A DNA stretch of 64,000 nt from Brachionus rotundiformis (taxonomy: Eukaryota; Rotifera; Eurotatoria; Ploima; Brachionidae). This document shows, piece after piece, positions 58,345 through 64,000 of the stretch. The DNA lies in NCBI GenBank assembly GCA_016802295.1, contig JAESIW010000020.1, forward strand, positions 3,871,302-3,935,301. Direction: 5' to 3'. Made by a program: the position numbers and the translations under genes. Numbering within the stretch: position 1 is the first letter of the stretch; the number at the start of each line of letters is the position of its first letter. Under the pieces are notes generated by a model. It did no database searches. It saw only the letters and a list, made by a program, of their open reading frames with translations, and was not told where the DNA came from.

Positions 58345-58563
58345 TTATTTTTCGCACTTGTCTAGAATATCCACTTGCTTTCTGATAAATCTGTGGATAT
58401 ATATCTTATTGGAATCAAACAACGAACAGTTTTGGAAAAAATACTTCACCATCCTTTGCTCGGTTAAAATCCTGATCAATAATTTGAATTTGGTCAATTT
58501 TTTTAAGGTAAATTGGATATCAATGTCCTTGTTCTGAAAAACATTTATCAAAGCTTTAGCCAT
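58345..58563 (-). CDS. Small orphan reading frame, 72 residues
   Basis: ATG at 58563 to TAA at 58345. The product has a strand-strand-helix start (LINVFQNKDIDIQFTLKKL) recalling the orphan at 37869, then a basic middle. Downstream on the same strand (57833-58012) another open stretch reads IKLYLDMYELDDFLIFSS, separated by stops, so this may be one part of a decayed gene lying between the two direct repeats. No family recognised; it may not be expressed. Confidence 0.25.
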   Translation of the reverse strand: MAKALINVFQNKDIDIQFTLKKLTKFKLLIRILTEQRMVKYFFQNCSLFDSNKIYIHRFIRKQVDILDKCEK

Positions 58564-59320
58564 AAGGAGATCGTTTGATATTAAAAAAAAGCAATTTTTA
58601 AGTACGTATATAAAAGGGTAATTATATATATATAATTTTTTAAAACCAAAAATAAATTAAATACAAGGCAAATTTTTTGAGTGCAACTAGTGATATTTGG
58701 TCTGTTGATTTATCTTTTTTTAAAATATTTTAGGTATCTTGTTTAGGTGATGTTTATTTAATGCGTCTCTAATAAAAGTTTTGATCATAAATATTATTTG
58801 TTTTAAAACTTTTAAGGAAACACTTATTTTTTTACTTTATTTTATTTGTTAAAAAATATTCAAATTTGTTTTCAAGGTTTTTGTGTATATTTTAATTCTT
58901 TTAGAAAAATTGTTCTGAAATAGTTTTATATGGGTTCATTATTAAAAGATAAAAATAAAATTAAAAAATTTTAATCATCAATCTGTATTAAAATATCTTA
59001 ATTATTTTATTTAACATTTCAAAAATTTGAACATATGATATTAGATAAAATCTGACGACACAACTGAAAGTTCCATTCTAATTTAATTAATTTAAATCTT
59101 TGATATATTTTAAATAATTCTACATTTTATTTATTTGAAAAAAACTTAACATCCTTTTAATTAGTCTTATTATCCTGATGCTTTACCAATTTATGGAATT
59201 TTATTGTTTTTAAATATTCATTAAAACTTTATAATTATTGGGTGCGCGCTGTCTAAAAGTTTTATACCAAGCAAACACAATAGGTATACATCACCAGTGT
59301 CTCCTGAATAAAAAACTTAT

Positions 59321-59699
59321 TGGGTTCACCATTTCGAAAATTAATTCCATAAAAATAGAGGTCGATAAAAACCTTTATTTTGTAAAATCATATTTATTAA
59401 TCAAATTTATTAGATAAAAGTAGCAATAAAAACAAACTTAGAAGCGTCTCTAATTAAGCCATTGTGTTTATTTTTGTAGTTACAATTGTTTACATAAAAG
59501 ATAAATTTGAAAAAAAAATTATCCTATATTTTAATTGATTACAACATAAATTTAATATGAGTAGGTAGATTGTGCTAAAACACTTAACTTGACTAAGTGA
59601 AAGTGTTGCAGCAAATTTGTGAAATATATTTTTTTAAGAATTTAAATAAACAATTTTCTCGTTGACAATTAAAAACAAAAGACACTCTGTTTTGGCTGA
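59321..59699 (+). repeat. Direct repeat, copy 2 (331-bp core)
   Basis: The core 59325-59655 matches 57143-57473 with constant offset 2182 and no visible mismatch. After it, copy 2 has 15 extra bases (TTCTCGTTGACAATT) that repeat the CAATT at the junction, then similarity resumes through GACACTCTGTTTTGGCTGA. It ends about 130 bases before the ULK4 stop. Confidence 0.9.
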
Positions 59700-59826
59700 G
59701 TTTTCTAAAGTTCATTATTTATGATATTATCTTTAGAATTTCGTCAATCATGCTAGAAAGAGTCACATTGGCTTCAGAACTTAAAATTTGTTTAATTAAC
59801 TATTTTTCAAATTTTTCAATTTTAAA

Positions 59827-62800
59827 TTACTTTGCTGAATTTCTTAAAATTTTCATTTTTTCAATAAATGACTGTCCAATAGTATTGAATATTTCTATAT
59901 TATTTTTGTCTATTGTTATCATTCTTTTCGCTATTCTCAACAATATTTTTTGTTTTTTCAAATTTGAATGCATGATTGCCATTCTTAATTTTAATTAGAA
60001 CGAATATTTGATTAATTGAATGGCCTAGGATTTGTTTTAATAAAATTATCTTACGTTAGAGTATTCAAATGGTCTTCGGTCAGTAGATCTTTGCATTCTG
60101 CACCGAAAAGCTGCATCACCACCCAAATAATTCTCACAGATAGCTCATTTATTTCTTGTTCTTCATTAACAAACTAAATAAATTATTTTAAAAATTTTTT
60201 GATTGATTTAATTGGTAAAGTTTTACCAGTGATATCAGAAATGAGTTACAAGAAACCAACGATTTGTTCATTTGTAAAAGTTTTTCAGCTTGTTGAGCTA
60301 AAACATCACCAGATCCTGATATTTTTTTTGCCTTTTTTTAATTTAGATATTGTATTATACTTTTATGTATAAATTTTAAAAATACCTGCAAAGCTTTTTT
60401 TACAAAATCAGAAACAAATTTAAGCAAATTGTCAATGATTTTTAGAATATCGATTAGCACTTCAATGGTAACTCTATCTTCTAGCTTTTTTATTCTCGAT
60501 ATGTCCAATATTAGAGATTTCAAGATTTCAATAATTCCTAGTTTATAAATATAATTAGCAAGATTTATGCCAAAAAAATAATTTCTAAACGAATACCATT
60601 TTCGTACATATCCATAGGATCAATTGAACTAGACCAAATGTTTAAAATATTTAAAAGCTTGGAAACTAGAGTTGATCCTATTTTGTGCCTGTAGTTCTTT
60701 TTTACCATAATATTTATTTATTTTATTTTGCTTTGACGGAATTCAATTTACCTGAAGCAATTTTACCAATCTGGGCAGGACATCTTTAACCTTGAGAACA
60801 TTTATTAGCGTAATATCATAGCTTAGAGTGCTCTGAGTGATAAAAAGTGAAAAAAATGGCAGCGGTTCCGATTGACTGAGTAAATCATCTAGTCTAAAAT
60901 AGAATTATCATTAACTATGTAAAATTTTAAAATAAAATATGTACAGATCAAAAAAATGTGATTCAATTTTAAATTTAAATTCTTCTTTTAATTCTTGTGT
61001 AACCCAGTCAGTCATCTGGCTAAAGATAGCATTTGAAAGTTCGGATAAAACCTTCAAGCTTTCGACTCTTAAGTTGGAGTTTTTTGAATCAATATTATCT
61101 AACAAAGCTGGAACGATAAATTTGAGTATCTAAAACGAAAAAATATTTTATTCTGAAATAGTTTAAAATGATAATAAAGGGAAAGATAAAAAACCTAATG
61201 TTTAATAAGCTAAATCTTTTATTTAACCTAACAAATATATCTTTGATGTTTGTAACCAATTGTTTTGAAAAAAGATTCAATCATTTTTGATAATAACTAA
61301 TTATTTTTGGCTTTGGCTATTTAAGCTTTTCAAATTTAATTATTAGATAAATTTAATTACTTAAGAATCAATTCAAAACTTATTTAATTTATGCCATCAA
61401 CTATTTTAAAATGTAAAGATTTTTATTTCATGAATTCATTACCTTAGTTTACAATCTTTTCATATTAAAAACTCTTTTGCTTTTTATTAAAAATAATATT
61501 TCAGTATTCAACTTATTTGTTTAATCAAAAATACTTTAAAGTCTTATTCAAAAAAAATCTGAATTAAATTTTAAATTAAGATAAAAATGTATTCATAAAA
61601 TAAAAATCCTGTCATATTTCATATTGAAATTTTCCTAACTATTTTAAAATATAAATACATTCTTAAATCGAATTGTTAAATATATATTTGAGGCTTTTGT
61701 AAAAACACTCGAAATTCTCTTAAAAAAATTATATTAAACAAATTAAAAATGAGTTCTTCAACTTAATTTACTCTCATTTTACTTAAAAAACTAAACCATT
61801 AAGTTAAAACAAAAGTCAGGTTACCTTTTGATTTTGACTTTTTAAAAACTCTGTATTTTGAAATAATGTTTCTAAAATAACAATAACCGAGTCTACATAA
61901 TCCGATATTGTATCAGCTCCTTGAAATATTTTTTTATTTACAAGTAAAATTTTTTGTTTATTAAAATTACCACAAATGGCGTCAAAATTAATTTCACCAT
62001 TACTGATCAACTTGGACAGCTTAACCAATTTTGCAAATTTTTCCACAAAATCTTCATCAATCAATTTTGCTCTGAATGTCTTTAATTTAAAAAGGAATAG
62101 AATTAATCATTAAAACATTCGCATAAAAATTCTACTTGAGAAACCAAAAGAACTTTTAAAATGGCCATATTTGGCAAGCATTTTTTTAATATTTTAGTTT
62201 GAGTATTTGAAGGATTTTTGCGACCATAAACCGATTCCAGACAAGAAAGATTATCATCTAATATTGTAGCTGATAAATCAACGATTGTACCAACCAGCAT
62301 GTCAATTATTCTGTGTATGTAGTCATTTTCTTCATTATTCGAAAACTTTTTTCTAATATCTCTTTCCAGTGAATTAATCAGCCTTATTTAATTAAATTTA
62401 ATTTTTTTTTATAAGCTTTTATTTTTTACTTTGACTGGCTGAATGGTAAGAGAAGATCATTTTGTTGCTTAAGCAAAACAAAAGTCAATATGTAAGCTTT
62501 AGATCGACATGCTACACTAGTGCTCTCATAAATTTGAACCAATTTAGGCACCAATTTCTAAATTAATACAAGTCTAAAAATTTTAAAATTAAAAAAGTAA
62601 AAGTCTAACCTTTTCAGGGAGATTTTTCGAATTTGTTTCATTAGTAAGCATGGCCATCATGCTCAAAACTGGTTGCTGAATCTGATAATTATTGCTAGAT
62701 AGGCAATCTATTATCATATCTGGACCAGCTTTGTCAATTAAAGTTGTAAATATGTCAATTGAATGAGAGGAAAGCATGCAAAGAGCCTAAAATAAAAAGT

Positions 62801-64000
62801 AAAAAAGAGAAAAGGTTTTTAAGAAAATAAATTACATTCAACGCGGCAATTCTAAGATTTTCATTATTTGCCGAATGGTTAAAACACAACCATAAAACAT
62901 TTACAATTTCAACTGGATTACTGACAAATTTTTTCACATTTCCAGCTGTGGTTGAGGCTATATTTTGGATAATTTTACAAATTATATGATTAGTAATTAA
63001 ATCATCCTATAAGTTGAAAAAAATTAAAAAACATAGATAAATTTTATGCTAGGCTTTACTCCAATATTTCGAATTAACAAAACATAGGCTAAAGAAGGTA
63101 TTGTCCAGTTCTCTATAGCTTTACCAATTTTTTCTTCCTTTTAAAAAAATAATTTTTTATCATTTAATCAATTTTTCATACTAGAATACTTGACAACAAA
63201 TAAAATAAACTAATTCTCCCAATGCTGGCAAAATGGCTTGCTTCATTTTTAAGTCTTTTCTATTTGCTGAAATGACATCAACCAAATTTTGAATAATCTA
63301 TAAATTAAATAAATTCGTAATAAATTTTAAAAGTATTTTAATTTACTTCAGTAAGCTCTTTGGTAGGATCTATAATTTTTGCTTTATTGAAAATTATACC
63401 AAATATTCTAGCGGCTTTCATTTTCATTTCCAAATTATGGCCGTTCTTAATTATACCAAGCAGATCTTTATACAATTCAGCCTCTATAAATAAATCAGCT
63501 ATTTTAACTGATTCACAGCATAATGTTCCAATATAATTCATCAAGTGAAGCTTTTGTTTGATAGCACCAGCAGTTTTATCATTTGGAACATTGGTATTTT
63601 GCTTGATTGTATCAATAATTTTGGCACATTCGTCTTTGGAAACTTTGAAAAAGTTTTCAGCTTTAAAAAATTTCGAATTTATAAAAGTGAGTGCTTTGGG
63701 TTCGAATTTCATGGGCACAGACCTTTGAATCTTTTGGTTATCGACTATTTGAGACATAGTTAATTCGCTTGGCAAAAAGAATAGATTTCGATATTGATTA
63801 AAACTGTCAATAAAAGTCTCGGTTAAATTGTCGTCTTTTTCAAAATTTTGGCTAACCAAAGTACTGGCACTGTTTCGTAATTCAGAATCTTTGTACTGTA
63901 CTGGATTACGTGTCTGTATAGTTGATTGTGGCGAAACAGGCAATCTTGAACTAAAAAAATTTAATTCTTTATTTTATCAAGTCACCAAAACATGTACCTA
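59827..64000 (-). CDS. ULK4: ULK4-like pseudokinase, C-terminal HEAT/ARM region (partial)
   Basis: Fifteen exons read leftward: 63950-63347, 63297-63190, 63137-63060, 63006-62836, 62786-62610, 62557-62430, 62382-62136, 62079-61825, 61129-60945, 60893-60752, 60696-60597, 60537-60386, 60331-60227, 60173-60055, 59983-59827. Every phase fits and they yield about 908 residues; the bases 63998-64000 may end a further exon. The N-terminal kinase-like domain lies beyond the window. Family features: VPMKFEPKALTF, AILPALGELVYFICC, FVSNPVEIVNVLW, RIAALNALCMLSSHS, and the diagnostic SVYGRKNPSNTQTKILKKCL, ending KKQKILLRIAKRMIT. ULK4 is a pseudokinase linked to cilia motility and Hedgehog-related functions. 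Intron 8 (61130-61824) is 695 bp; the rest are mostly about 50-60 bp. Confidence 0.9.

Larger units (their letters stand above)
55826..59826. other. Large gene-poor region with direct repeats
   Basis: About 4 kb between the forkhead gene and ULK4. It contains two copies of a 331-bp repeat, a second shared 40-bp block at 57051-57092 and 58843-58883, related ACACAATAG(A/G)TA phrases near 56370 and 59278, and a 72-codon minus-strand frame at 58345-58563. Enhancers of the forkhead gene could lie here but none is recognisable. Confidence 0.6.

Noticed and set aside
57139..59699. Intact LTR retrotransposon bounded by the direct repeats
   Set aside because: No gag, protease, integrase or reverse transcriptase, no primer-binding site and no target-site duplication between or beside the copies; kept only as a possibility in the findings.
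59750..59998. 82-codon plus-strand hydrophobic frame
   Set aside because: Antisense of the final ULK4 exon.
1..64000. CRISPR array, operon or bacterial/horizontally acquired segment
   Set aside because: No regularly spaced repeats; all recognised genes are animal families with local-type introns, and no stretch departs from host-like codon and base use in a way that suggests bacterial origin.

Overview
The window is nuclear DNA from a small invertebrate animal. It is very AT-rich. Its genes are broken by short introns of about 48-58 bp with AT-rich bodies and GT...AG ends, and the proteins are animal families: ARID1/Osa, MRG15, UGGT, a SHARK-type SH2-ankyrin kinase, USP10, CEP192, ULK4 and a forkhead factor. 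The SHARK kinase family is known from invertebrates and absent from vertebrates. Base composition, compact genes and intron size fit a monogonont rotifer such as Brachionus, but that is an inference; only the metazoan origin is secure. There is no sign of bacterial sequence, operons or CRISPR.

Layout, left to right. 1-5054 (+): 3' part of an ARID1/Osa BAF-complex subunit. 6050-6524 (-): small two-exon reading frame with an in-frame stop. 8924-10370 (+): an 11-exon MRG15/MORF4L1 gene whose exons are each too short to stand out as ORFs. 10853-11872 (+): unrecognised single-exon protein. 12043-13823 (+): G6PD. 15201-20956 (+): UDP-glucose:glycoprotein glucosyltransferase. 21151-21826 (+): NOP16. 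23666-26587 (+): SHARK tyrosine kinase. 27483-31390 (-): USP10 with its FGDF G3BP-binding motif. 33800-34400 (-) and 41205-42093 (+): two group XII-type secreted phospholipases A2. 37869-38453 (+): orphan protein. 38497-38569 (+): tRNA-Arg(TCG). 39161-40563 (+): beta-1,4-galactosyltransferase with 10-nt and 19-nt exons. 40681-41004 (+): a 91-residue protein with a cysteine/lysine tail. 42757-49794 (-): CEP192. 50096-51561 (-): CXorf58-like protein. 54638-55825 (-): forkhead factor. 59827-64000 (-): C-terminal part of ULK4, running off the right edge.

The genes do not form a pathway; each looks like an independent housekeeping or developmental gene. Two loose themes are visible. One is secretory-pathway function (UGGT folding control, a galactosyltransferase, two secreted PLA2s). 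The other is centrosome/cilium biology (CEP192, ULK4, CXorf58-like), which fits a ciliated animal.

The gaps hold decayed mobile DNA: a probable piggyBac-like relic (about 7.7 kb), a dispersed repeat in opposite orientations near 14.3 and 52.9 kb, a foldback palindrome at 33.1 kb, a 1.4-kb AAGATCTTA-rich element around broken reading frames at 35.6-37.0 kb, a non-LTR reverse-transcriptase relic at 53.4 kb, and a 331-bp direct repeat that appears identical at 57.1 and 59.3 kb. I found no convincing new multi-gene system. The best leads are the galactosyltransferase micro-exons, the short G6PD tail, the PLA2 pair, the identical direct repeat and several orphan genes.

All splice models were built by eye from GT/AG sites, reading phase and family similarity. 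Phase and length add up for every multi-exon gene except one junction in the CXorf58-like gene.
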